Below are positions 7,480 to 15,724 of a stretch of 64,000 nucleotides of DNA, piece by piece. Source of the stretch: Embleya sp051903075 (GTDB lineage: Bacteria > Actinomycetota > Actinomycetes > Streptomycetales > Streptomycetaceae); NCBI RefSeq assembly GCF_051903075.1, contig NZ_CP182422.1, positions 3,596,001 through 3,660,000 on the forward strand, in the 5' to 3' direction. A program made the position numbers and the translations under genes. The stretch's first letter is position 1, and every line of letters begins with the position of its first letter. Below the pieces are notes generated by a model. That model did no database searches, was not told the DNA's origin, and saw only the letters and a list, made by a program, of their open reading frames with translations.

Positions 7480-7901
7480 GCGCCGATCCGGGCGTGTTCG
7501 CTGCCATCGGGTTCGCGTTGTATGCCGCGCACATGGTGGGTGACCACTGGGTGCAGTCGGATCGGGAGGCGCTGGGCAAGGGTGCGGCCGGTTGGTCCGG
7601 TCGCTTCTGGGCCGCGCGGCACGTCGTGTCGTTGACGCTGGTCAAGGTGGTGTTCCTCGCCGCCGTGTGGCTGGTGTTCGCGTTGGCGCTGAACCCGTTC
7701 GCGGTCGTCGTCGGCCTGGTGGTGGACGCGTTGTCGCACTGGTGGGCGGACCGCAGGCACACCCTCGCCGGATTGGCCCGGCGGGTCGGCAAGGGCACGT
7801 GGTGGGAGCGCGATCCGCAGGCTCCGTACCTGCTCGATCAGTCCTGGCACATCGGGTGGCTGTTCGTCGCCGCCCTGATCGTCACGGGGGTGACGTCATG
7901 A
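7476..7901 (+). CDS. DUF3307-like integral membrane protein
   Basis: 141 residues, start GTG 7476 inside the GTGA overlap with the previous gene. There are three or four hydrophobic segments, with AAHMVGDHWVQSD near residue 17, DALSHWWADRR near 87 and a C-terminal WHIGWLFVAALIV. The conserved His/Asp residues in the first and third helices match the DUF3307 membrane family. Related proteins occur in conjugative actinomycete elements in the position of Spd intramycelial-spread proteins; a role in spread is inference from position. The stop overlaps the next start (ATGA). Confidence 0.75.
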   Translation: MSADPGVFAAIGFALYAAHMVGDHWVQSDREALGKGAAGWSGRFWAARHVVSLTLVKVVFLAAVWLVFALALNPFAVVVGLVVDALSHWWADRRHTLAGLARRVGKGTWWERDPQAPYLLDQSWHIGWLFVAALIVTGVTS

Positions 7902-9265
7902 CCGACACCGTCTACTCGATGCGCGCCAGCCGACAACTCGACAAGGCCAAGGTCGCCGAAGCGCAGGCCGCCGCGCAGGCCGTTCAGGCGGAAACGGCGC
8001 TCAAGCAGGCGGAAGCCGCCGCGCGGATCGCCGCCGTTCAGCGCGACGCCCAGCGGGCCGAGCGTGCGGGCGCCGAGCAGGACAAGGCCGCTGCCCGCGC
8101 GGAGCGCAACCGCCGGTGGCGCACGCGGTTCGACGCGGTGCTCGCCCGGCGCGACTTCGTGATGGTGACCGCCATCATGGTCGCGTCGGTGGGCACGGCG
8201 TGGCCCGCGCAGATGTCGTTCTATCTCGCGCTCGGGATGAACCCCGCGCTCGCCGTGCTGGTGACCGCGATGTCGGAAGGCGCCGCGTGGGCCGGGGCGG
8301 CAATGGCCTCCCGGGCGATCGAGGACGGTCGCCCCGCCGGGCTCTACCGGGCGATCACGTGGGGCTCGGCGCTCGCCGCCGCTGCTCTGAACGTCGCCCA
8401 CACGATTCACCGGAGCGTTCCGCTCGCCATCGTGCTCGGGATCGCGTCGATGCTCGGCGTGCTGCTGTGGGAGTCCTACGCACACAGCCGGACCGAGCAC
8501 ACGAGCGGCAAGACCGGCGCGCAACTGCGGGCCGAGCTGTACCGCTCGGCGCGGTTCCGGCGAGTGAGTCGGCGCATGCGCGACCTGCTCGCGTCCGTGC
8601 CTGGACTGACCGACGACGCTGCATGGATCATCGCGTGGCGGGCGATCCATGGGGCCGACCCCGGGGTGACCCGCCGGACGCTCAAGCGTCACCACAAGGC
8701 GGTTCGGCAGGTGGGCGAACTGCTCGCCGCCGCGCCCGAGTCGGGTATCGAACCGGTCGCGTTGTCGGTGGTCCAGACCCCGACCGCGACGCTCGCCGAC
8801 ATCGCTCCGGGCGGGTCGGTGCTCGACTCCGACAAGGCCGTCCGGGACGCGCTCATCCTCGCGTTCGACTCCGCGCGACCGGTCGCCGAACTACTCGGCA
8901 AGGTCCGGTCGACCGACCCGACCGACGCCGACCAGTCGACCCCTGATCAGGGCATTTCATCTCAAAACGACAAGGCCGAGTCGGGCGCGGCCCGGTCGAC
9001 CGGTGCGCGTCCGCGCAGGTCGACCGGCAAGGTCCCGACGGCAGCGAAGTCGACCGAGCGGGCGCGCACGACCGATGAACTCCTCACCGTGGCAAGGAAG
9101 GTGACGGCCGATTGGCCGGTCGACCGGTTGACCGGTGAGGCGGTGCGCAAGGCGGTCCGCACTTCGTCGGCCAAGGGCCGCACGCTGCGGGATGCGCTGC
9201 TGGCCGAGCGATCGGCCGCCGGGCTGCGCCTGGTGGTCGACCCCGACACTGCGGCCGAGAGCTGA
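7898..9265 (+). CDS. DUF2637 membrane protein (Spd-like)
   Basis: 455 residues from ATG 7898. An Ala/Lys/Glu-rich coiled-coil region occupies about 15-75. Four membrane segments follow between about 87 and 190 (TAIMVASVGTAWPAQMSF, ALAVLVTAMSEGAAWAGAAM, and two more), matching DUF2637. A long basic cytoplasmic tail of about 260 residues is rich in Ser/Thr/Arg. DUF2637 proteins are near-universal in AICEs next to traB and are thought to aid plasmid spread through mycelium. Translation is coupled to both neighbours: ATGA upstream and TGATG downstream. Confidence 0.82.
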   Translation: MTDTVYSMRASRQLDKAKVAEAQAAAQAVQAETALKQAEAAARIAAVQRDAQRAERAGAEQDKAAARAERNRRWRTRFDAVLARRDFVMVTAIMVASVGTAWPAQMSFYLALGMNPALAVLVTAMSEGAAWAGAAMASRAIEDGRPAGLYRAITWGSALAAAALNVAHTIHRSVPLAIVLGIASMLGVLLWESYAHSRTEHTSGKTGAQLRAELYRSARFRRVSRRMRDLLASVPGLTDDAAWIIAWRAIHGADPGVTRRTLKRHHKAVRQVGELLAAAPESGIEPVALSVVQTPTATLADIAPGGSVLDSDKAVRDALILAFDSARPVAELLGKVRSTDPTDADQSTPDQGISSQNDKAESGAARSTGARPRRSTGKVPTAAKSTERARTTDELLTVARKVTADWPVDRLTGEAVRKAVRTSSAKGRTLRDALLAERSAAGLRLVVDPDTAAES

Positions 9266-9648
9266 TGGCCCGATTCCGGGCGCGCTTCTGGGACCCGACC
9301 GGCGCCCGCCACGGCATCCCCACCTACCCGTGGCGGGCCGCGCCCGACGGCTTGATGACCCGCCGTCAGCTCCGTACCGAGGGGCTGCGGCCCGGCGGGC
9401 AGGAACCGGTCGCGCAACTGATGTGGCAGTCCCGGGCGCGTGGTCTGCGGGTCGCGTACCTGTACCGGGTCGACCGGGCCCGAACGGTGCGGCCGATGAC
9501 CGTCGGCCGCCGTCGGGCGCTCGCCGCAGCGATGCGCGCCCGCCGAACGTGCCCGGCCTGTCGCATCGAACAGACCTACGTGATCTCCGTCCGACTCGGC
9601 GCGTGCGTGCCGTGCGCGGACGGCTTCGAGTACAGCGCCACCGCTTGA
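9265..9648 (+). CDS. Small zinc-ribbon-like AICE protein with RRQL motif
   Basis: 127 residues, ATG 9265 overlapping the previous TGA. LMTRRQLRTEGLRPGGQEPVAQLMW is a motif seen in many small proteins of actinomycete conjugative elements. The C terminus holds CPAC and CVPC pairs (about residues 97-100 and 116-119), likely one Zn-ribbon. It may bind nucleic acid, but nothing shows a specific role. It lies directly upstream of traB. Confidence 0.7.
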   Translation: MARFRARFWDPTGARHGIPTYPWRAAPDGLMTRRQLRTEGLRPGGQEPVAQLMWQSRARGLRVAYLYRVDRARTVRPMTVGRRRALAAAMRARRTCPACRIEQTYVISVRLGACVPCADGFEYSATA

Positions 9649-9652
9649 TCGT

Positions 9653-9714
9653 GCGGGCACCGGCCACGCCTGGCAGCTTCCGCCGGTGCCCGCTCTCCAC
9701 TCTTAAGAGGAGAG
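9653..9714 (+). promoter_or_regulatory. Hairpins upstream of traB, the second covering its ribosome site
   Basis: A 12-bp perfect stem pairs GCGGGCACCGGC (9653-9664) with GCCGGTGCCCGC (9682-9693). A second, weaker hairpin pairs CTCTCC (9693-9698) with GGAGAG (9709-9714), the latter being the core of the traB Shine-Dalgarno. This could restrain TraB translation unless the helix is opened. Confidence 0.45.
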
Positions 9715-9721
9715 GTTCAGC

Positions 9722-11959
9722 ATGACGCACGACACCTTCGACCGTCCCGACATCGAGGACGACGAATCGACCCGTGACGACGACACCCCGCCCGGCGGCG
9801 AGGTGATCCCCTTCCCCCGCGAGACCACCGTCGACCCCGACCCCGACGCCGAGATCGACCACAACCGGGACGACGACACCGACACCTGGGCCGAGCAGGA
9901 CGAGGACACCGAGGATCGGGTACCGGTCGACCCGCCCGGCCGGGGCCGCCCCACGTGGAGCGAATCCGTTCGGGGCGAACAGCGCCGGGACGTACTCCCT
10001 GTATGGCTGCGCTCGCGTGAGGCGCTGGGCGAGCAGAGCGCGTGGGTGCTCGACCATTACAAGCACGTGTTCGCGTTCCACGCGGTGCGCACCCCCGTCT
10101 ACGCCGGGACGCTCGCGCTGCGTTCCCCGCTCGGTGCCGCGCGTCTGGTGGGTGGCGCGTTGCGGTGGGTGTCCGACGCCGACGGGCGCCCGGTCCGCGC
10201 CGAAGCGGTCCGCAAGGCGGACGCGGCCGAGTACCTGAAGCTCGCCAAGCACCGCGACGGAAAGGTGAGGCTGCGCGGGACCATCCTCGCCGCGGCTGTC
10301 CTCGCCGCCGGTGTCCTGCTCACCGCGCTGCTGCTCGCCGGACCGACGTGGGCGCTGGTAGTCACCCTGCTCGGTGTGGTGGCCGGGTTGGGGTGGGCGG
10401 GTGCGCCGGAGGATCGGCCGGTGATCGGTCCTGCGGTGGTCAAGCCGCAGGCCGAGAAGCTGTCGAGCGGCATGGTGCTGCGGGCGCTCGGCGCGCTGGG
10501 GATCGCCGAGATCAACAAGGCCGTGGCCAAGGGTTGGGGACCGCGCGCGTTCGTCGCCCCGATCACCCGCGACGGGCCCGGGTGGCGGGCTGACATCGAC
10601 CTGCCGTACGGCGTGACGGCCGTCGACATCATCGAGCGACGCGACCGGCTCGCGTCCGGCCTGCGCCGCCCGATGGGCTGCGTGTGGCCGGAACCGGCAT
10701 ACGACCAGCACGCCGGACGGCTGGTGTTGTGGGTCGGGGATCAGGACATGTCGCAGGCTCCGCCCGCCGTGTGGCCACTCGCGACATCGGGTTCGGTGTC
10801 GCTGTTCGACCCGATCCCGTACGCCACGGACCAGCGCGGGCGCGTCGTGTTGATGAGCCTGATGTACGCGAACATGCTGATCGGCGCGATGCCCGGCATG
10901 GGCAAGACGTTCGCCCTGCGCATCGCCCTGCTCGCCGCCGCACTCGACACCACCGCCGAGCTGCACGTGTGGGAACTCAAGGGCACCGGCGACCTGTCGC
11001 CGCTCGAACAGGTCGCCCACGCGTACGGCTCCGGCGCGGACGACGACACGATCGCCGGGACGATGGACTCGATCCGCTACGTCCACACCGAGCTTGAGCG
11101 CCGGGCAAAGGTGATCTCCGGCCTGCCGCGCGATGTGTGCCCGGAGAACAAGGTCACCCCGGAACTCGCCGCCAGGAAGAGCCTGCGGCTGCACCCGCTC
11201 GTGCTCGCGGTGGACGAGTGCCAAGAGCTGTTCACGCACGAGAAGTTCGGCAAGGAAGCCGACACCAAGCTCACCGCGATCATCAAGCGCGGGCGGGCGC
11301 TGGGCATCATCCTCCTGCTGGCCACCCAACGCCCCGACAAGGACTCGTTGCCCACCGCGATCAGCGCGAACGTCGGCATCCGGTTCTGCCTCAAGGTCAT
11401 GGGCCAGACCGAGAACGACATGATCCTCGGCACGTCGTCCTACAAGAACGGGCTGCGCGCGTCGACGTTCACGCTCAGGGACCGAGGCATCGGCTACCTG
11501 GTGGGCGCCGGTCCCGAAGCACAGATCGGCCGCTCGTTCTACGTCGACAACCCCGGGGCCGAAGCAATCTGCACCCGCGCCCGCGCCGCGCGGATCGCCG
11601 CCGGAACGCTCGCCGGACACGCCGCCGGAGAGAACACCGAGATCGATCGCACACCGGCTCACGACCTGCTCGCCGACGTGCTGGCCGTGGTCGAGCCGGG
11701 TGAGGTAAAGGTGTGGAACGAACTGGTGGTCGACCGGCTCGCCGAGTTGCGGCCGGAGGTCTACGGGCCGTGGGCCACGCTCGACAGCAAGGCCAAGCCC
11801 GCACAACTGACCACCGCGCTCAAGCCGTTCGGCATCGCGACGGGGCAGGTCTGGGGCACCCCGATCGACGGCGGGAAGGGCGCGAACCGGCGCGGCATCA
11901 CCCGCGACGACATCGCCGCCGCTGTCACCAAGCGTGACGAGAAGCGCGCCGGGGACTGA
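9722..11959 (+). CDS. traB: TraB-type FtsK/SpoIIIE DNA translocase
   Basis: 745 residues from ATG 9722 behind GAGGAGAGG. An acidic N terminus (to about 80) precedes two membrane segments around 195-235. The motor domain has Walker A GAMPGMGKT at about 387-395, Walker B LVLAVDECQELF near 495 and LLLATQRPDKDSLP near 535, as in FtsK/SpoIIIE. A C-terminal winged-helix-like region (about 655-740) corresponds to the domain by which TraB reads 8-bp clt repeats. TraB alone moves double-stranded DNA between mycelia, unlike relaxase-based conjugation. A CTAG-rich repeat right after the stop is a candidate clt. Confidence 0.92.
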   Translation: MTHDTFDRPDIEDDESTRDDDTPPGGEVIPFPRETTVDPDPDAEIDHNRDDDTDTWAEQDEDTEDRVPVDPPGRGRPTWSESVRGEQRRDVLPVWLRSREALGEQSAWVLDHYKHVFAFHAVRTPVYAGTLALRSPLGAARLVGGALRWVSDADGRPVRAEAVRKADAAEYLKLAKHRDGKVRLRGTILAAAVLAAGVLLTALLLAGPTWALVVTLLGVVAGLGWAGAPEDRPVIGPAVVKPQAEKLSSGMVLRALGALGIAEINKAVAKGWGPRAFVAPITRDGPGWRADIDLPYGVTAVDIIERRDRLASGLRRPMGCVWPEPAYDQHAGRLVLWVGDQDMSQAPPAVWPLATSGSVSLFDPIPYATDQRGRVVLMSLMYANMLIGAMPGMGKTFALRIALLAAALDTTAELHVWELKGTGDLSPLEQVAHAYGSGADDDTIAGTMDSIRYVHTELERRAKVISGLPRDVCPENKVTPELAARKSLRLHPLVLAVDECQELFTHEKFGKEADTKLTAIIKRGRALGIILLLATQRPDKDSLPTAISANVGIRFCLKVMGQTENDMILGTSSYKNGLRASTFTLRDRGIGYLVGAGPEAQIGRSFYVDNPGAEAICTRARAARIAAGTLAGHAAGENTEIDRTPAHDLLADVLAVVEPGEVKVWNELVVDRLAELRPEVYGPWATLDSKAKPAQLTTALKPFGIATGQVWGTPIDGGKGANRRGITRDDIAAAVTKRDEKRAGD

Positions 11960-11968
11960 GTCGGATTC

Positions 11969-12020
11969 GTCGCTAGGTCTAGCGGGGGCGCCTGCTAGAC
12001 CTAGCGACCCCGCTAGCGAC
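11969..12020. repeat. Candidate clt: CTAG-rich inverted repeat after traB
   Basis: A perfect 15-bp inverted repeat: GTCGCTAGGTCTAGC (11969-11983) and GCTAGACCTAGCGAC (11994-12008), with a 10-bp spacer. A third half-like unit, CGCTAGCGAC, follows at 12011-12020. CTAG is rare in high-GC actinomycete DNA, so this density is striking. The place next to traB fits a TraB recognition locus; a transcription terminator or operator is the alternative. Confidence 0.5.
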
Positions 12021-12100
12021 CCATTCCCGCACTGACCAGAGCACTAGTCCCTAGCACCGCCATGCCCGGAACCAGCAAAAACCCCTCTGGGAGGCACCTC

Positions 12101-12385
12101 GTGACCCTCACGATGCTCGTCGCGGCGGCCGTCGCCGCCTACGCTCTCGGTTACAGCCTGTTGTGCCTCGTCTCGCCGTTCGGCCCGTGCCGACGCTGCG
12201 ACGGAACCGGCAACCACATCTCTTGGCGGGACAAGCGCCGGGCCGCGAACGGCACGCCGAGCAGGCCCAAGCGCCGCAGCATCCGCAAGCCGTGCCGCCG
12301 CTGCAAGGGCACCGGCGCCCGGCTGCGGATCGGTCGCCGCATCCACAACCACGCCCGCCGGATCCACGCCGACGGCACCCGCTGA
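12101..12385 (+). CDS. Small membrane-anchored protein with paired CxxCxGxG motifs
   Basis: 94 residues from GTG 12101, with GGGAGG six bases upstream; an ATG at 12062 is in frame but has no ribosome site. One membrane segment covers about residues 3-24. The basic cytoplasmic part holds CRRCDGTG and, 34 residues later, CRRCKGTG, the repeat type seen in DnaJ-like zinc fingers. Likely a small zinc protein of the element; function unknown. It follows the candidate clt. Confidence 0.68.
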   Translation: MTLTMLVAAAVAAYALGYSLLCLVSPFGPCRRCDGTGNHISWRDKRRAANGTPSRPKRRSIRKPCRRCKGTGARLRIGRRIHNHARRIHADGTR

Positions 12386-12417
12386 ACCGCGCTCCGACCA
12401 CCCGTCAGGAGACCGAC

Positions 12418-12648
12418 ATGACCACCCTCGCCGCCGGTGGATCCACCGTCACCATCGGCCTGCCCCTGATTCTCCTGCTCGCCGCCTTCGGCCTGCTCGC
12501 CAACAACAAGGCCCCGAAGCTCGCCGGGTTCTGCCTGTTCGTCGCCGGAGTCAACCTCTCCGGGACCGCGTTCGCCGCCTCGCTCAGCAACTCCACCGGA
12601 ACGTTCGTCGCGGGCGCCGTCGACGCGTTCGCATCCGCCATCGGCTGA
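12418..12648 (+). CDS. Small two-helix membrane protein of the AICE
   Basis: 76 residues from ATG 12418 with AGGAGA nine bases upstream. Two hydrophobic segments, about 12-28 and 35-55, are joined by a short NNKAPK loop. It lacks cysteines in pairs or catalytic motifs. Small two-helix proteins of this kind sit between traB and rep in several AICEs and may act in spread, which is inference. Confidence 0.7.
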   Translation: MTTLAAGGSTVTIGLPLILLLAAFGLLANNKAPKLAGFCLFVAGVNLSGTAFAASLSNSTGTFVAGAVDAFASAIG

Positions 12649-12666
12649 ACGGAGACCACACACCGC

Positions 12667-12897
12667 GTGCGCATCCGCCGCTGGTTCATCTACCGCGCCC
12701 ACCGCACCGTCCACATCGAACGCGGCGCCGACCCGAAGTGTGACCTCTGCTTCGGCGAAGGCGGCTGGTGGGAAGGCAGCGCCACCCATCCGGAAGACCC
12801 CGACATGGTCGCCTGCCCGTGCAACGACGGGCCGCGCATCCGCATCCCGTACGGGCGCCGTCCGCGCACCGAGTACAGCAACGAACCGCCGTTCTAG
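12667..12897 (+). CDS. Small cysteine-rich AICE protein
   Basis: 76 residues from GTG 12667, 18 nt after the previous stop. CDLCFGEGGWWEG near residue 25 and CPCNDGPRIRIPYGRRP near 50 could form a zinc knuckle of the CxxCxGxG kind, related in style to the protein at 12101. The basic N terminus begins RIRRWFIYRAHR. A strong hairpin follows the stop. Function unknown. Confidence 0.65.
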   Translation: MRIRRWFIYRAHRTVHIERGADPKCDLCFGEGGWWEGSATHPEDPDMVACPCNDGPRIRIPYGRRPRTEYSNEPPF

Positions 12898-12903
12898 CCC
12901 CGC

Positions 12904-12945
12904 CCCGGGGCGACCGTCTACCGCCAAGTCGCCGGTCGCCCCGGG
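12904..12945 (+). terminator. Hairpin between the small-protein genes and the prim-pol gene
   Basis: CCCGGGGCGACC (12904-12915) pairs perfectly with GGTCGCCCCGGG (12934-12945) around an 18-nt loop. There is no T-run, so it may attenuate or partly terminate transcription before the replication genes. Confidence 0.5.
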
Positions 12946-12982
12946 CTCCCACACCCCAAGCAGGAAGCAGGAGACACCCAGC

Positions 12983-14047
12983 ATGGCCCATGCCCACTCG
13001 AACCGCCCCCTCCCGAACCCGCCGACCAAGCCCGCTGCGGTTTGCTCGCGCTGGTCGGCCGACCCGTGCCCGGCCACCGAGGGAGTGCGCCGCTACATGC
13101 ACGGCTACTTCTGCCCCACCCACGCACCCGCCTCCCCCACCGGACCGGCCCGGCAGGAAGCACGGTCGTCCGCGCCCGCCGACAACCCGTTGAAGGCCAC
13201 CGCGCTCATGCTCGCCGGGCGCGGTTGGAGCGTTTTCCCCATCACGCCCGGCAGCAAGAAGCCGCCCGTGGTGCGCGACTGGGAGCACCGGGCGACCACC
13301 GACCCGGACCGCATCGCACGATGCTGGGACCACGGCCGGTACAACGTCGGCATCGCCACCGGTCCGTCCGGGCTGGTCGTGGTCGACCTCGACAAGCCCA
13401 AGTCCGACACCGACGCCCCGCCCGCCGAATGGGCCGAGCAGGAAGTCGCCGACGGGTTCGACGTGCTCTACCTGCTCGCTGCCCAGGCCGAACAGCCCTA
13501 CCCCGGTGGCACGTTCACCGTCGCCACCGCGAGCGGCGGCCAACACCTGTACTTCCTCGCGCCCGACGGAATCGAACTGCGCAACAGCACCGGCAAGCTC
13601 GGGTGGAAGATCGACACCCGCGCGCACGGCGGCTACGTCGTCGCTCCCGGCAGCGTCACCGGCGCCGCCTCGTACCGCGTCGTCAACGACGTCCCACCGG
13701 TGCCGCTCCCGGCGTGGTTGCTCGAACGTCTGCGGCCCGCACCGATCGGGCGCGGCCCGGTGGCGATCCCGCTCGCCCACCACGGGTCCGGTTACGCCGC
13801 CGCCGCGCTGCACAACGAGACCGCGAACGTCGCCGGTGCCCCGGAAGGCATGCGTAACGCGACTCTCGTTCGGGCCGCGCGGGCGCTGGGCCGGTTCGTG
13901 GCGTCCGGCGACCTGCCGCGCGGTGTGGTCGAAGACGCTCTTAAGGCGGGAGCATCGGGGGCCGGCCTGACCGAGCGAGAGAGCGTCCCGGCCATCACCA
14001 GCGCACTGAACTGGTCGATCGCCCACAACGTCACGAGGGCCGCATGA
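12983..14047 (+). CDS. Bifunctional primase-polymerase domain protein (RepPP-type)
   Basis: 354 residues from ATG 12983 with CAGGAGA upstream. A short N-terminal segment with Cys/His residues (about 22-46) precedes the prim-pol domain at about 70-250. ALMLAGRGWSVFPITPGSKKP opens it, GLVVVDLDK carries the metal-binding acidic pair, and TASGGQHLYF the catalytic His loop. Prim-pol enzymes prime and extend DNA. In AICEs a prim-pol protein defines one of the known replication-initiator classes. The stop overlaps the DUF3631 start (ATGA), so the two probably form one replication unit. Iterons lie downstream. Confidence 0.85.
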   Translation: MAHAHSNRPLPNPPTKPAAVCSRWSADPCPATEGVRRYMHGYFCPTHAPASPTGPARQEARSSAPADNPLKATALMLAGRGWSVFPITPGSKKPPVVRDWEHRATTDPDRIARCWDHGRYNVGIATGPSGLVVVDLDKPKSDTDAPPAEWAEQEVADGFDVLYLLAAQAEQPYPGGTFTVATASGGQHLYFLAPDGIELRNSTGKLGWKIDTRAHGGYVVAPGSVTGAASYRVVNDVPPVPLPAWLLERLRPAPIGRGPVAIPLAHHGSGYAAAALHNETANVAGAPEGMRNATLVRAARALGRFVASGDLPRGVVEDALKAGASGAGLTERESVPAITSALNWSIAHNVTRAA

Positions 14048-15234
14048 GCATCCAGACCCCCACCCTTAAGAGCATCCCGTCCGCCCCCGAACCGGGAGGG
14101 GAAGGCGCGGCGTTGCTGGACGAAGTCGAGGCGTTCCACCGGCGGTTCAACGTGTTTCCGGTTGAAGCGGCGTTCGTCGCCGTGGCGTTGTGGGACGCGC
14201 ACGCACATCTGCTGGAGTGCTTCGACTCCACGCCGCGCATCGCGTTCCTCTCTCCCGAGCCTGGCAGCGGAAAAACCCGTGCGTTGGAAATCGTGGAAAC
14301 GCTCGTGCCCAGCCCGATGCCCGCTGTGAACGCGTCCGCCGCAGCGCTCTTTCGTGCTGTGTCCGCCGGGGAGAGCAAGCCGACCATCCTGTTCGATGAG
14401 ATCGACACCGTGTTCGGTCCCAAGGCCGGGGACAACGAGGAACTGCGCGGCTGGATCAACGCAGGACACCGACGGTCCGGCGTCACCTACCGGTGCGTGG
14501 GCGACGGGTCGAATCAGACCGTGGTCGCGTTCCCCTCGTATTGCGCCGTCGCCGTCGCCGGGCTCGGCTCGCTGCCGGACACGATCCTGACCCGCTCGGT
14601 CATCGTGCGCATGCGCCGCCGGGCACCCAACGAGCACGTCACCCCATTCCGCGCCCGTATCCACACCCCCGAGGGCAACGCCCTGCGTGATCGGCTCGCC
14701 AAGTGGGCGGACACCGTGCGCGAACAGATCGCCGGAGCGTGGCCCACGCTGCCGGACGGGGTGACCGACCGGCCCGCCGACGTGTGGGAACCCCTGCTCG
14801 CGGTCGCCGATGCCGTCGGCGGGCACTGGCCCGAACGCGCCCGCAAGGCATGCGTCGAACTGGTCGCAGCATCCAAGGCCAACGACAAGGGCTCACTCGG
14901 GATTCGGCTGTTGACCGACCTGCGCGACCACGTCTTCAACGGCGCGGACCGGGTGCCCACCGTCGCCATCCTCGCCGGGCTCACCGCGAAGGATGATGCT
15001 CCCTGGGGCGACCTCAACGGCAAGCCGTTGGACTCCCGTGGTCTGGCCCGGTGGCTGCGCGACTACGTCACGGCCGACAACTCCCCGATCGTCGCCCGGA
15101 ACATCAAGACGGCTTCGGGAGCGGTGGTCAAGGGCTACTACGCGGCCGACCTCCACGACGCGTGGACGCGCTACTGCCCCCCACCCCTCGAAAGTCCGCT
15201 ACCTCCGCTACCCAACTCGCAGAACCGCACCTGA
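14044..15234 (+). CDS. DUF3631 P-loop ATPase, AICE replication
   Basis: 396 residues, ATG 14044 overlapping the prim-pol stop. Walker A is PEPGSGKT at residues 71-78 and a Walker B strand PTILFDEID lies near 113. The DUF3631 domain fills about residues 210-380, with LLAVADAVGGHWPERAR near 245 and RGLARWLRDY near 340. Such proteins act as helicase-like partners of prim-pol in mobile elements, often fused; here the two are separate but coupled. The last codons already contain two copies of the 9-mer iteron, so the origin region begins inside this gene. Confidence 0.82.
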   Translation: MSIQTPTLKSIPSAPEPGGEGAALLDEVEAFHRRFNVFPVEAAFVAVALWDAHAHLLECFDSTPRIAFLSPEPGSGKTRALEIVETLVPSPMPAVNASAAALFRAVSAGESKPTILFDEIDTVFGPKAGDNEELRGWINAGHRRSGVTYRCVGDGSNQTVVAFPSYCAVAVAGLGSLPDTILTRSVIVRMRRRAPNEHVTPFRARIHTPEGNALRDRLAKWADTVREQIAGAWPTLPDGVTDRPADVWEPLLAVADAVGGHWPERARKACVELVAASKANDKGSLGIRLLTDLRDHVFNGADRVPTVAILAGLTAKDDAPWGDLNGKPLDSRGLARWLRDYVTADNSPIVARNIKTASGAVVKGYYAADLHDAWTRYCPPPLESPLPPLPNSQNRT

Positions 15235-15404
15235 CCAGCGGAAACGAGGTAGCGGATGGGGCCGGATTCGTCCGCTACCCATCCGCTACCGCCTCGCCAC
15301 CCGCTACCGCCCCGACGGGCGCCGGTAGCGGACGCATCCGCTACCGCTACCTCATCCGCTACCGAAAACAGGGCTCTGACCTGCGCGGTAGCGGAGGTAG
15401 CGGA
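15195..15404. repeat. oriV: Iteron cluster, candidate replication origin of the AICE
   Basis: Ten exact copies of GGTAGCGGA or its complement TCCGCTACC. In direct orientation they start at 15248, 15324, 15387 and 15396. In inverted orientation they start at 15195, 15204, 15271, 15282, 15337 and 15355. Degenerate copies lie near 15300 and 15405. No gene occupies 15235-15497. Repeats directly downstream of the replication genes suit an origin bound by the initiator. Control of xis/int is a second possibility. Confidence 0.72.
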
Positions 15405-15497
15405 AGTAGCGCACTTCTGAGGACAGGGCCGGAGCGCGGACTTTCCGTGCCGGCCATGCCTCACCAATCCCACTCGCCGCTTGGCTCTGGAGCTGCC

Positions 15498-15713
15498 ATG
15501 TCCACCCACGCTGCCCCACCCCAGAACTTCGTTTTCACCGTCGAAGAGGCTGCTCTCTTCCTGAAGCTCGGCCGCACGACGGTGTACCGGCTCATCGGTA
15601 CCGGCGAACTCAAGTCCGTGACCATCGGCCGCTCGCGACGCGTGCCCCTCGAAGCGCTGACCGCCTACGTCCACGACCTCATGAACCAGGCCGGCCACTC
15701 GGCCGCAGCCTGA
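15498..15713 (+). CDS. xis: Excisionase, small helix-turn-helix protein
   Basis: 71 residues from ATG 15498 with GGAG seven bases upstream. FTVEEAALFLKLGRTTVYRLIGTGELKSVTIGRSRRVPLEALTAYV is a MerR-like winged helix of the excisionase family: helix-turn-helix, then a wing with GRSRRVP. Xis bends att DNA and directs Int toward excision. It lies 11 bp upstream of int and probably shares its transcript, as in pSAM2-type elements. The iteron field is its upstream region. Confidence 0.88.
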   Translation: MSTHAAPPQNFVFTVEEAALFLKLGRTTVYRLIGTGELKSVTIGRSRRVPLEALTAYVHDLMNQAGHSAAA

Positions 15714-15724
15714 CCGGGGGACAC

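Noticed and set aside
8957..11806. 949-codon open frame opposite traB
   Set aside because: Low-complexity Arg/Gly/Asp/His-rich translation typical of the antisense frame of a GC-rich gene; traB on the other strand is clear.
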